From assembly GCF_000400465.1 (NCBI RefSeq), contig NW_008806297.1, positions 1 through 64,000 of the forward strand: a DNA stretch of 64,000 bases. The letters run 5' to 3'. This document shows, piece after piece, positions 22,498 through 32,597 of this stretch. This DNA comes from Wallemia ichthyophaga EXF-994 (Eukaryota > Basidiomycota > Wallemiomycetes > Wallemiales > Wallemiaceae). The notes under the pieces were generated by a model that made no database searches, was not told the DNA's origin, and was given only the letters and a program-made list of their open reading frames with translations. A program made the translations under genes and the position numbers. Numbering within the stretch: the first letter of the stretch is position 1; each line of letters starts with the position of its first letter.

Positions 22498-22764
22498 CAG
22501 ATTATGTCAGAATATTACTGTTTAAATCCAAATCAGAAATGGGTATCACTCCAGAGCAGCTCAGCTATCAAGATATCTAATATAGCTGCTTCTATTAATG
22601 TTGTTTTCACTTTTGTAGCAAAATACATACGTAACTCGTTGAGCAATTAATACAGCGGCTGAAGCTGATGATCTGTTTAGTTTTGCGGTGCTATAAATTT
22701 ATCTCAATATATTTTATTCAATTCAGTACTAACCTTACAACTTATATCTATATTTGAGATAGTT

Positions 22765-22796
22765 GAGAATTTTCACCATTTCAACCGAAGGAATGA
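22765..22796 (+). repeat. 32-nt direct repeat, copy B
   Basis: Partner of copy A (22199-22230). Four substitutions, no gaps. No recognisable gene follows it. Confidence 0.75.
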
Positions 22797-23192
22797 GCGC
22801 GATTTGAAGTAATTGCACAAATTGAAAACACAATAACATTCCACAAAGTACAAATTACACAGCACACATCAAACGACAACCCAATTACTAGCAGAGATGC
22901 AAACATTGACAGAAGTACCGGTGAAACCTTAAAGACTGATTATTAGATTGGAATATTCTTCGTGGCTTATAACGGTATCACTAAGATATGAATGGAAGTA
23001 CCCGCGATATATACACACACACATCTAACACATTCTTCATGGACTATTTCAAAGCCACACCACCAGCAGATGCATGCAGCACCCGAAGAATAACTATTTT
23101 AATAAATGAGCAGTGAATGAATTTTTTGTAATAAAAATACAATTTATATTGTTTGTTTAGTTAAGGTTTGTCGCTACTTCTAATTAGTTTAT

Positions 23193-25208
23193 CTACTCCT
23201 TCTTCTCCTCACCCTCTGGCTTCTGCTCGCCCTCGTTGGCCTGTCTGTTCTTGTAGACCTGTTCGAAGAGCTTAAGGGAAGCTTGTTGGGTCTCGTCGAT
23301 TTGGTTCTTGATGTCTTCCGAAGAAGTTTCCTCACCGCTTTGTGCCTTTGTGCCAATTTCTCTGAGCTTGCCGACAGATTCTCTGACCTTGTTTGCCTCC
23401 TCTTCATTAATTTGAGAGGCGAATTCACTGAGTGCTTTCTCAGTGTCGGTGGCAATTGACTCGGCTCTGTTAGCCATCTCGATGACGTTTCTACGCTCCT
23501 TGTCGGCTTCAGCGAATTTCTCACTCTCTTCAACCATAGAGCTGATCTCCTTCTCGGAGAGACCAGATGATGATGAGATGGTCATAGATTGATCCTTGTT
23601 TGTAGCTCTGTCCTTGGCGTTGACGTGAACAATACCATCAGCATCAATGTCGAAAGTGATCTCAATCTGTGGGACACCCTTTGGTGCTGGAGGGATACCG
23701 ACCAATTGGAAGTTGCCCAACATTTTGTTGTCTCTGACCAACTCTCTTTCACCCTGGTAGATCTTGACTTCGATGGCGCCTTGACCGTCAGCAGCGGTAG
23801 AGAAGACTTGAGACTTCTTGGTTGGGATGGTGGTGTTACGAGTAATGAGTCTGGTGAACACACCACCAAGAGTCTCGATACCAAGGGAAAGTGGGGTAAC
23901 ATCCAAAAGCAAGATATCAGTTACGTTACCAGCTAAGACACCACCCTGGATAGAAGCACCCATAGCAACAGCCTCATCTGGGTTGACACCCTTAGATGGG
24001 TCGCGACCGAAGGTACCCTTAACGGTTTCGTTGACCTTTGGCATTCTAGTCATACCACCGACCAAGATGACGTCGTTAATTTCTGATGACTTGACGCCTG
24101 CATCAGCGAGGGCCTTCTTGCATGGAGAGATGGTGCGCTCGACAAGTGGACCGACAATCTTCTCGAATTGAGAGCGGTTCATTTTGAGGTTAAGGTGCTT
24201 TGGACCAGAGGCGTCAGCAGTGATGTAAGGCAAGCTGACTTCGGTTTGTGAAGCGGAGGAAAGCTCAATCTTGGCCTTCTCGGCAGCCTCTCTGACACGC
24301 TGAACAGCCAATCTGTCCTTGGTGAGATCAACACCATCAGACTTCTTGAATTCACCAATGATGTGGTTGACGAGGGCGATATCAAAATCTTCACCACCAA
24401 GGTGAGTGTCACCGTTGGTGGACTTGACCTCAAAGACACCCTTTTGCATCTCGAGGATGGAGATATCGAAGGTACCACCACCTAAATCGTAGACAGCGAT
24501 GACACCAGACTCTTCTTTCTCTAAACCGTAAGCGAGAGCAGCGGCGGTTGGCTCGTTAATGACACGCATGACCTCGAGACCAGCGATAGTACCGGCGTCC
24601 TTGGTGGCTTGACGTTGTGAGTCGTTGAAGTAGGCAGGAACGGTAATGACGGCGTGTTTAACTGGCTTGCCGAGGTAGTTGGCAGCGGTCTCCTTCATCT
24701 TCTCAACGACGAAAGCACCAATTTGGGAAGGCGAGAACTTCTGGCCACGGGCTTCAACCCAGGCGTCGCCGTTGGAGTGAGGAACGATCTTGTAAGGAAC
24801 TTGGTCCAAATCGTTCTGAATTTCTTTGTCTGAGAATTTTCTACCGATCAGACGCTTAGTAGCGAAAAGCGTGTTCTCTGGGTTGACGACAGCCTGGCGC
24901 TTGGCAGGGACACCGACGAGTCTCTCGCCGTCCTTGGAGAAGGCAACGACGGAAGGCGTGGTGCGGCCACCCTCGGCGTTCTCGAGAACACGTGGGGTTT
25001 GTCCCTCCATGATACTGACACACGAGTTGGTTGTACCCAAGTCGATACCAGCCACTGGGCCAGTTGCGCGACCGTTGGATTGCAATCTGGTGGCGAGTTT
25101 CTGAGGCGGGTGAGTGGTGCGACAACCATGTGCAAATACACTCACAGGCGTGGCTACTGCCCTTGGGAATCTGCCAAATGTGCTTGAGCGGAGTGTGCGT
25201 GAGAGCAT
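23193..25208 (-). CDS. SSC1: Mitochondrial Hsp70 (Ssc1/mortalin)
   Basis: Exon 1 at 25208-25146 and exon 2 at 25100-23193 encode 656 residues. The 45-nt sequence between them is open in frame but has a GTGAGT donor and a CAG acceptor, and it would insert foreign residues in the presequence, so I call it an intron. An Arg-rich presequence ([19 protein letters not shown]) precedes the Hsp70 ATPase domain with [32 protein letters not shown] and [13 protein letters not shown]. The substrate-binding domain and a lid rich in Glu/Gln/Ser follow. Ssc1 is the matrix chaperone of protein import (TIM23 motor) and folding. A perfect heat-shock element lies 168 bp upstream of the ATG. Confidence 0.95.
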   Translation of the reverse strand: MLSRTLRSSTFGRFPRAVATPVSVFAHGCRTTHPPQKLATRLQSNGRATGPVAGIDLGTTNSCVSIMEGQTPRVLENAEGGRTTPSVVAFSKDGERLVGVPAKRQAVVNPENTLFATKRLIGRKFSDKEIQNDLDQVPYKIVPHSNGDAWVEARGQKFSPSQIGAFVVEKMKETAANYLGKPVKHAVITVPAYFNDSQRQATKDAGTIAGLEVMRVINEPTAAALAYGLEKEESGVIAVYDLGGGTFDISILEMQKGVFEVKSTNGDTHLGGEDFDIALVNHIIGEFKKSDGVDLTKDRLAVQRVREAAEKAKIELSSASQTEVSLPYITADASGPKHLNLKMNRSQFEKIVGPLVERTISPCKKALADAGVKSSEINDVILVGGMTRMPKVNETVKGTFGRDPSKGVNPDEAVAMGASIQGGVLAGNVTDILLLDVTPLSLGIETLGGVFTRLITRNTTIPTKKSQVFSTAADGQGAIEVKIYQGERELVRDNKMLGNFQLVGIPPAPKGVPQIEITFDIDADGIVHVNAKDRATNKDQSMTISSSSGLSEKEISSMVEESEKFAEADKERRNVIEMANRAESIATDTEKALSEFASQINEEEANKVRESVGKLREIGTKAQSGEETSSEDIKNQIDETQQASLKLFEQVYKNRQANEGEQKPEGEEKKE

Positions 25209-25375
25209 CGTTGTTTGAATGCAAGGAGTGCGAGTATCTCAGGCTCAGGTGAGAAGACGGCAACGGTAAAATTCAATTTGAAATTTATTTGACGGCGTGA
25301 GGGCGTGCAGGCGCCTGGATTGTATTCTCTATATTCATTATACCTATACCCACTCCCGCCACATTCTCGCAAACC

Positions 25376-25388
25376 TTCGTGAAGTTTC
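25376..25388 (+). promoter_or_regulatory. Heat-shock element upstream of SSC1
   Basis: TTCGTGAAGTTTC is a perfect three-unit HSE of the TTCnnGAAnnTTC type, which binds trimeric heat-shock factor. It lies 168 bp before the SSC1 start codon (minus strand gene) in a 264-bp spacer. Function is inferred from the consensus; a chance match of nine fixed bases in this short spacer is unlikely. Confidence 0.75.
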
Positions 25389-25472
25389 TGCGTCTGAATC
25401 AAGTTAAAATCTTCCAAAGGTGCATCAAGGGCATAAAAAGGCATTAATCATTTCATTACAAAACACACGCTC

Positions 25473-27944
25473 TCACAAAGACTGCACCATCCTCTCGTCT
25501 GCGCTGCTTGTCCCGATTACGACGCTCGTCAGTCCCTCCTCCGGTCTTCTCCACTGGCGTTTCTCGCTGTGCCACGTGCTGAGGTCGTACAGGCTGAGCG
25601 TGAACTCTGCGCTCTTAGTCTGGCCTGGTTCCAGCACTACCTTGTTGAAGTCACGCAGCACTAGCGGTGGCTCGCCGCTCTCGCGCGGGAATTGCAAGTA
25701 AAGCTGGACAATTTCACCTCCTAGCACATCCCCTGTGTTGGTCACATCCACTGTCACCTTGTATGCTGGCTCGTGGAGCCATTCTTGCACAGACGCGCCT
25801 AGCATGTCTGCGTCGTAATCCGCGTGCTCCTCCAGATCCTGGTCCTGCACGCCCTCAATCGACAGCCCAGACAGCTCGAAAGTCGTGTAGCTGAGTCCAT
25901 GGCCGAATGGGAAACGCGGCTCAATGTTCTCCTGCTGGAAATGGCGATAGTCGACAAAGATTGACTCAGTGTAGTTGATCTGCGGGATCGGCGATGTGTC
26001 GTGGTAGACGACTTCAGTCTGGTGTTTTGAAGCGTGTTAGTTATCCGGGCGATTATACACGCGCGCACTCCGACTCACCCCGTAATCTTCGCGCTGCTTA
26101 GCCATCGTGAAGGGCAGCTTACCGGATGGGTTGAAGTAACCGAAGAGTACGTCCGTGATAGAGTTGCCGCTCTCCTGGCCCGGGAAACCAGCCCACAACA
26201 CAGCCGTCACGTTCGGATGCTCGATCCACGCCTCGACGTCGAGCTGTCCTGGGGCATGTATGACCACGATAGTGTTTGCATTCTTCTCGGCCACACTCTT
26301 CACCACCTCGTCGCCGTTATTCCACGCAGTCAGATTGTTCCTGTCGCCCTGGTTGCCCTGCACTGTGAGATACCCCTCACCACTATCCGAATTGACGAAG
26401 ACGAGTGCGGCGTCTTTACCGCTGACAACGCCCTCGAATACCTCATTGTTCACGTCCCAGTTGTTGAGCCAGTTGTCGACGCCGAACCCGTCCTGCGCGC
26501 CGCGCTCCTCGAGTGCCGCGAGCGGGTCGACGAGGTAGGGTAGTTTGACAGCGCCGCTTCCCCACCCCATAGCGAGGGTGCCGTCGACGCAAGCCTGGTC
26601 GACGCAGCCATTAGGTCCTTTAGCAGCAGGGCCAGCGTCATCGCCCACAACCGCGATCGCACCGAGGCTGTCGCCGTTGAGGGGGAGAGCGCCGTCGTTC
26701 TTCAAGAGCACCGTAGAAGCGGAACCAATCTCCTTAATAAGATCAGCGTGGTCGTGCGTCACGTCCTTCACAGGTCCATTTTCTCTACCTTTGCCGAAGA
26801 AATCAAAGTTGACTGGCGGGTACTCTCCCTCGTCTTGACCGAGCATAAACCACCCGGCCACAATACGCGTGGCCATATCGTCCACTCTCTCTTCAGGCAC
26901 GGTGCCGTTCGCGACGGCCTCTGTGAGGTTCGCACCGAAGTAGCTCCAGCCGGAGTAGAAGGTAGAGTCACCGGGCATGCTCATGTCGAGTCCACCGAGT
27001 GCCGACGGTGTACCCGAGTACTGTGCCTGCCAATCCGACTGCACATACCCCTGGAATGCCAGCTCACGCTTAAGGAGTCCGTTAAGAAGGTAGCTGTTCT
27101 CGCACGCGTAAGACTGCAGTACGTGGTTATACGAGCACATAACCGACGCAACGCCCGCCTGTACAGCGCGGAGATATGGGTGAAGGTAGAGTTCATGCGC
27201 GGCGCGTTCATCCAAATTGGAGGAGGATGTGGTACGATAATGTTCTTGGTTGTTGGCCAAGTAGTGCTTAGCTGTGGCTTGTACACCGGCGCTCTGAAGC
27301 CCCGATACAGTCTTGGCACCCATCTCGCCTATGACATAGGGATCGGCACCGAAACCCTCCCAGTTGCGTCCGCCTGTTGGTGCGCGCGCGAGATCGATGG
27401 ACGGGGAGAGGGCGACGTGCACCCCCTTCTCTTTAAACTCCACTCCCATAGCGTGTCCGCGAGCGCGTGCGAGGTTCTTGTCGAATGTGGCTGCCACATT
27501 GATGCCGGCAGGGAAAGCACTGGCACCGTCCACCTCTCGCACACCAAGCGGGCCATCCTGGAGACATATTCCGGGGAACACGTCGCGGATTGGTGCTATA
27601 TTGCCTACACATGGCCCATTACTCCACCCCACTCCCGTTGTTAGGTTGACGCGCTCTTCGATGCTCAGCGAATACACCAGGTCGCGCGCTTTGCCGGTGG
27701 CGGATGCCCAGTCACCTACACCAGGAGTTTGGGGTGTGGGGAAAACGTCGGGGTGTGTGGGGAGATGCTCACTGTCTCCATTGAATGCTACCGGTTTCAC
27801 CGTTGGTGGCTCCTCTCCTATGTCGGCAGGTGCATCGTTGTTAGCGGTAGGTGCATTTGGATTGGTTGCAGGTGCATCTGCACTTGTGTCTTGAGCTATA
27901 ACACTCGCTAAAGCTGCTGCGAGTACTGCTAATCTTACTTTCAT
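25473..27944 (-). CDS. Secreted GH3 beta-glucosidase
   Basis: Exons 27944-26079 and 26018-25473 (60-nt intron with an ACTAAC branch site) encode 803 residues. The start is the ATG giving MKVRLAVLAAALASVIAQ, a signal peptide; an upstream non-ATG extension of the frame is not used. A Thr/Ala/Pro-rich linker precedes the GH3 (beta/alpha)8 domain, with GRNWEGFGADPYVIGEM and KHYLANNQEHYR. The nucleophile Asp lies in GYVQSDWQAQYSG, near residue 302. The second alpha/beta domain (VVGDDAGPAAKGPNGC...) and the C-terminal fibronectin-III-like domain (YKVTVDVTNTGDVLGGEIVQ) follow. The enzyme hydrolyses cellobiose and other beta-glucosides outside the cell. The second exon restores the FGHGLSYTTF motif that GH3 enzymes carry. 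Confidence 0.92.
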
Positions 27945-28237
27945 CGTATTCGTCAGCGCTAGTGATTGGTCAAAGCTGGAGGTGCTGGATAACAATGCTT
28001 TTATTCACTCCGTTCACATGCTCGTATTCATGCGCTTGCATATTCATCTTCATATTCACGCTTGGTTTTAGTGCGGAATGCGCTCGGGCACGTGAACATC
28101 TCCATCGGTTCGAACGTCTTGAGTGAATGCATGTAATAGTACATGTGGTGTAATGAGTGGGTATATCGTTATGCCATTTTGGAATGCCATAAAGTGGGTC
28201 GCGTGCTGTGAATAGTGAGACATGAAAAACTTCACCT

Positions 28238-29174
28238 CTACCACTGGGCCCGGAAATCAGCATCAGGATCGCCATCGGCATCTTCGTCATCATCTGAGCT
28301 GAGAACAACGGCTTTGGGCTTACGTGAGCGTTTGTTGGGGAAGGAGAAGGAGGAGTCAGGGATGGAGGGGCGTTTAAGTGGGTAGGGGTCTGGACGTGAT
28401 TTGTTGGAGGGTGGAGAGGGAGAGCCTATTGTTTCAACGAATAGAGACGGGTCTATGGGGTGTTCTGGGTGTTCTGGGTGCTCTGAGTCAAAGAAAAGGC
28501 CACTGTTGAGATGTTTGTGAAGAGTGGCTGTAGATTCAGGGTGAGGATGTGAGGAGAGGGTGTAGTGGACATCGCTTAAAGAGAGACTGCGTGATTGAGA
28601 GTTATCGAGGGAGTCCTGGAGGATGTTTTTGAGGTAGAGAGCGAGAGAGGACTGGAGGTAGGGGATGCACTCGGGGTCCACACCGGAGAGGGAGTGGCTG
28701 GCAGACACGGCATTGAGCCTCGAGGCCAAGTTATCGGGCGATGGAAGCAACTTGGTCTCTGAGGATAGGGAAAAGTTGGAGTAGAGAGGGAGCGAGGGGA
28801 GAGCTTCAGCATGGTCACCGCCGCTGCCAACGAGCTTCTTAATGCGCTGTCTCTCTGGACCCGACAAAGAGCGTACAGCCTCAGATTCGAAGCCCAGGTG
28901 GAGCTGTGGCGGGGGAATATGATGGATAGGCTGCTTATTAAGGGAAGCATTATGAAGAATAGAGAGAATGAGATTGTTGTGTGAGTGTTCTGTGGCTGTT
29001 AGTGTATTTTCCAGCGCCTAAACTACACGTACTCAATGTCTCTGGCCAATTTTCACAAAACGAATGAAGCTGGTAGAGGTTGATGGCGCCTTGCAGGTAT
29101 TGGTTGAATAGGCCCAAATACTCCTTATTACCAAGGAGGAGATTTAAATTTTTATCAGAATCCAATTTGTCCAT
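28238..29174 (-). CDS. HFI1: SAGA subunit Hfi1/Ada1-like
   Basis: Exons 29174-29033 and 28989-28238 (43-nt intron) encode 297 residues. The N-terminus (LLLGNKEYLGLFNQYLQGAI, then LYQLHSFCENW) and the adjacent HNNLILSILHNASLNKQP match the conserved start of Ada1/Hfi1 proteins. SGPERQRIKKLVGSG and a histone-fold-like segment (GVDPECIPYLQSSLALYLKN, then ILQDSLDN) also fit the family. The C-terminus is Pro/Ser-rich with a basic KRSRKPK patch and an acidic SSDDDEDADGD run. Ada1 pairs with Taf12 and holds the SAGA coactivator core together in the nucleus. The family call rests on pattern recognition and is probable. The gene is divergent from PUB1 with only 43 bp between start codons. Confidence 0.75.
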
Positions 29175-29217
29175 CGATTAGCTGTTGTCTCTTCAAGGAA
29201 GAACGTAAAATATTTAA
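29175..29217. promoter_or_regulatory. 43-bp spacer between divergent start codons
   Basis: Only 43 bp separate the ATGs of the Ada1-like gene (minus) and PUB1 (plus). Any core promoter must extend into leader or coding DNA, or the true leaders must start within it. No single factor site is claimed. Confidence 0.6.
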
Positions 29218-30761
29218 ATGTCAAATCCATCAGATAATCCTGTGAATAACGCGTTTATATCTGGGTGTATCTATTAACATGCTTATCTAGATATTCGAAC
29301 ACCGTAGAGCTCACCTCTACGTCGGGAATCTATCTCCACGTGTCACCGAGTATATGCTCACTGAGGTGCGTCGACTTGCCCCGTTATTCCCCTCTAACAC
29401 CCTCCCAGATCTTCGCTGTCGCTGGTCACGTGCAATCCGTGAAAATTATCCCCGACAGGAACTTCAGCCACGGTGGTTTGAACTACGGCTTCGTCGAGTA
29501 CACAGACATGCGCGCTGCTGAAACCGCCCTTCAAACTTTAAACGGCAGAAAAATATTTGATACTGGTGCGTATTACCCTCCACACCCTCGCTCCACTCAC
29601 TCGCCGTAGAAATACGCGTAAACTGGGCTTATCAGGGCAACAACAAGCAGGAAGACACCACCAACCACTTCCACGTATTTGTCGGTGACCTCTCCCCAGA
29701 AGTCAACGACGAGATTCTCTCCAAGGCTTTCTCCGGCTTCAAATCCATCTCAGACGCCAGAGTCATGTGGGACATGAATACCGGCAAGTCCCGCGGCTAC
29801 GGCTTCCTCTCGTTTAGAGACAAGCCCGATGCCGAGTCTGCCATTTCCACTATGAACGGCGAGTGGCTCGGCAGCAGAGCCATCAGGGTCAACTGGGCCA
29901 ATCAGAAGACCCAGACTGGCTCCCACCGCCTCAACGACCTCATGCCCACAATGAATGCCTTCAACGGCCCTCTCTCGTACGAGGCCGTCTTTCAGCAGAC
30001 CCCTGCTTACAACACCACGGTGTATATCGGCAACCTCACCCCATACACCACCCAGGCTGATCTAGTTCCTATCTTCCAAGCATTCGGTTATATAATCGAG
30101 GTGCGTATGCAAGCTGACCGCGGCTTTGCTTTCGTCAAGATGGACTCCCACGAGAATGCCTCGATGGCGATTGTTCAGCTCCAAGGCACACTCATTCAAG
30201 GTCGTCCTATCAAGTGTTCCTGGGGCAGGGACAGAACGGCGAATGCAAACAATATGATGCAGCAGCAGAATGCACAGGCAGCAGCAGCAGCAGCCGCGGC
30301 AGCACAAGCAGCAGGTAGTGGTGGAGTAGATCCAACGCAGTTCAACGGCGCATATGGACAATTACCGATGTACAACCTGCCTCAGGTGCAGCCATACGGT
30401 GCTGCGCAGTTCGGCTACCCTCCTCAAGCTAACCCTGCTGCTGCTGCTGCTGCTNNNNNNNNNNNNNNNNNNNNNNNNNNNNNNNNNNNNNNNNNNNNNN
30501 NNNNNNNNNNNNNNNNNNNNNNNGGCAGGCGTCGCTATGCCGGGCATTGACCCTAACCAGTGGACACAGTACTTTGCAGCTCAACAGGCCGCAGCTGCAG
30601 CTCAATTGGGCCAGCAACAGGCACACCAACACACACCACCAGGCGGTGTTAACGTTAGCGCTAACCATGCTAACCCAAACAACCAAACTGGTCCTAGTCC
30701 TTACGCTGCTTACGCAATTCCATCAAATGCACCACCACAAAGTGATCAAATACCACAATAA
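29218..30761 (+). CDS. PUB1: Three-RRM poly(U)/poly(A)-binding protein, Pub1/TIA-1 type
   Basis: Exons 29218-29241, 29291-29365, 29409-29565 and 29610-30761; the last contains 69 Ns. Introns of 49, 43 and 44 nt use GTGAAT and GTGCGT donors. RRM1 has HLYVGNLSPRV and NYGFVEYTD. RRM2 has HVFVGDLSPEVNDEILSKAF and KSRGYGFLSF. RRM3 has TVYIGNLTPYTTQADLVPIF and RGFAFVKMDS. The Gln/Ala-rich C-terminus carries a GCT repeat that runs into the gap. Pub1/TIA-1 proteins bind U-rich mRNA, control stability and collect in stress granules. After the gap the frame resumes as AGVAMPGIDPNQWTQYFAAQ, but it does not match the upstream frame with exactly 69 Ns, so the gap size is an estimate. The stop is TAA at 30759-30761. 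Confidence 0.9.
30455..30523. other. Assembly gap (69 Ns) in the PUB1 Ala/Gln repeat
   Basis: A run of Ns directly follows tandem GCT triplets coding poly-Ala. The open frames on the two sides differ by one base, so the true length is not 69 but a number that is 1 modulo 3 less or 2 more. Repeat collapse is the likely cause. Confidence 0.95.
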
Positions 30762-31199
30762 ACATAGAAGATGGTTTTTTAACATTATTTAATCAAAATG
30801 GACGATTTACACGTCTCCTTAGTCTCTTTTCCTCAATCTCATCTCCTCAATCTCATCTCAATCATGACAAATTTGCGAATAGTTTCTGTTTAGAAAGATT
30901 TCACCTAATTTTTCTCTCAAGTCCTTATTCTCCTTATTCTCACTGACTCATAACTCACTCAATCACTCAATCTCAACTCGTTGCTTCTTCATTTTGACTA
31001 AATATTATAGGTTTATTGTTTTGGGGTGTTGCTTTTGTCTAACTTTTCTGTTATTCATTTAATCACTTTATTTGAATTGAGACTATGTATGTATGCAAAA
31101 GTGTGAAAATAATAAGTTAGAGAGATGGAGAGAGTATACAGTGCATTCAATGCACGGAACGTAACCAAGTCGTGAAAGAGAAAAGGAAGGAAATTCTAG
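30762..31199. other. Convergent 3' spacer between PUB1 and FYVE gene
   Basis: AT- and pyrimidine-rich, with several CTCAATC-like short repeats around 30833-30975. No gene seen. It holds the two 3' ends. Confidence 0.5.
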
Positions 31200-32385
31200 T
31201 TAAAAAGTCGACCACGCCCAGGTCAAAGATTTAGCGAGAGATTGACCCATACCATAGATAGGTTGCTCTTTAACCTTGATATCACCATCGATGATGACAT
31301 TTTGATGATTTGATGATTTGATTGGTATGTTTAAGCTGGAGGTGTAGGTGGAGTGGGAGGAGGTAATAGGAGGGGTGAAAGGGGCTAGTCTACCGGGTGC
31401 TTGTCTTGCGGAGGTGGAAGCGAGGACGTAGTTATGGAGAGGTGGAGGTGGTTGTTGGGAGTGTGAGTGGGAGTTTGATTGTGAATTTGATTGTACCTGC
31501 ACCTGTGACTCCCCTTGCCCATCACACTTCTGCTCAGCCAAAACCATAGGGGGAACAAAGTAGGAGTTGTGTTGTAGTTGAAGTGAGGTCATACGATGAT
31601 ACTGTTGCTGATATTGCTGTTGATAGTGCTTTCCAAGCGAACAACTCGGTGAAGAGAAAGATGATGAAGTAAAAGGGCTAATAGAAAGTTGAGGAGTTGT
31701 AGGATGCTGAAAATTTTCATTGTAAATGGATAAAGAGTTAGGTGATGAGGGCTGATAAAGATCTTGATGACAATCATCACACACTCTAACAGCGACCGTC
31801 TTCGATTTGTCTTGTCTTCTTGGTAAAATGTAATCGCAGCTGGTGGTATCAACCAAGTTTGCAGTTTGCGAAGAGTGTGGGTTGCAGAATACACCACCAC
31901 ACTTTCTACAATGATGACGACGCTCTAATAAGTTGAAAGTAGTTGAGCATGTCACCATATCACATTCCAACGAATCATTATCTGGCTATAAGAATCAAAT
32001 CAATCTGATTGGTTCATTTGGATTAATAAGGCAAACTAACCTTCCAAAGTGATTTTGGCAATAAACTCGGTGGTGGTGGTGGATTTGAGTATTCTGATGT
32101 ACTCTGTGTCTCCCTTGGAATGAATGATAACCAAGACTCGTGTGTATCGTATGTACCCTCAGTATCATCAGTATCCTCAGTATCCTGCCTATCTCCCAAA
32201 GTAAAACGCGGTAATTTGTCTAGTTTCAATGTGGTGTGTTTGTGAGTACGTGTGGGTGGGTGTGCGTGTGCGTGTGCGGGTACGTGTATCTGTGCATCTG
32301 CCTGCGTCGGCGTCTGCCTCACCCCATTCACCCTCAACAACTCGGATAAATTCGATTGTGATCTTGTTGGCTCTGTTTTATTCAT
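31200..32385 (-). CDS. FYVE zinc-finger protein
   Basis: Exons 32385-32041 and 31985-31200 (55-nt intron) encode 376 residues. The FYVE domain spans the exon junction: SLWKPDNDSLECDMVTCSTT, then FNLLERRHHCRKCGGVFCNP and VRVCDDCHQDLY. It keeps the basic R-R-H-H-C-R-K-C-G PI3P-binding motif and the paired Cys ligands. The WxxD signature is spread over the splice site as W-K-P-D. Elsewhere the protein is low complexity: an acidic DTEDTDDTEG stretch and an HPPTRTHKH region at the N-terminus, and a Gln/Ser-rich, Pro-rich C-terminus. FYVE proteins dock on endosomal or vacuolar PI3P. I cannot assign a specific orthologue. Confidence 0.82.
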
Positions 32386-32597
32386 TGTGATTTCTGTGAT
32401 GATGGATGATGAGATTAGAAACGCCTTTGACAGCCAGTCATTCCTGTTCGCCGATTTATTTATTTTTATTTCTCATTTATTCTTGCATATTCTTGCAGCA
32501 GGCTATACGCTCTTCTCCCCCTTCTCATTAATCTCTACTCATCTCCGTTTCCCCCATCCCGAGCCCCATCTCCGCCTCTTGGTCCCGAACCACCATC

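Larger units (their letters stand above)
21634..23192. other. 1.56-kb gene-poor, AT-rich stretch with relic and repeats
   Basis: No intact gene recognised. It contains an F-box-like remnant at about 22255-22497, a diverged 32-nt direct repeat at 22199-22230 and 22765-22796, and a short CA run near 23010-23025. The left part holds the 3' end of the small acidic gene, the right part the 3' end of SSC1. Confidence 0.5.

Noticed and set aside
25101-25145. In-frame 45-nt stretch in SSC1 taken as coding
   Set aside because: It has GTGAGT and CAG ends and would put a Cys/His-rich insert into the presequence; an intron is more likely.
26748-27644. 298-codon open frame on the plus strand inside the GH3 gene
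   Set aside because: It is exactly antisense to the GH3 catalytic domain, has His/Arg/Val-rich random composition and no domain; it follows from the GC-rich codon use of the real gene.
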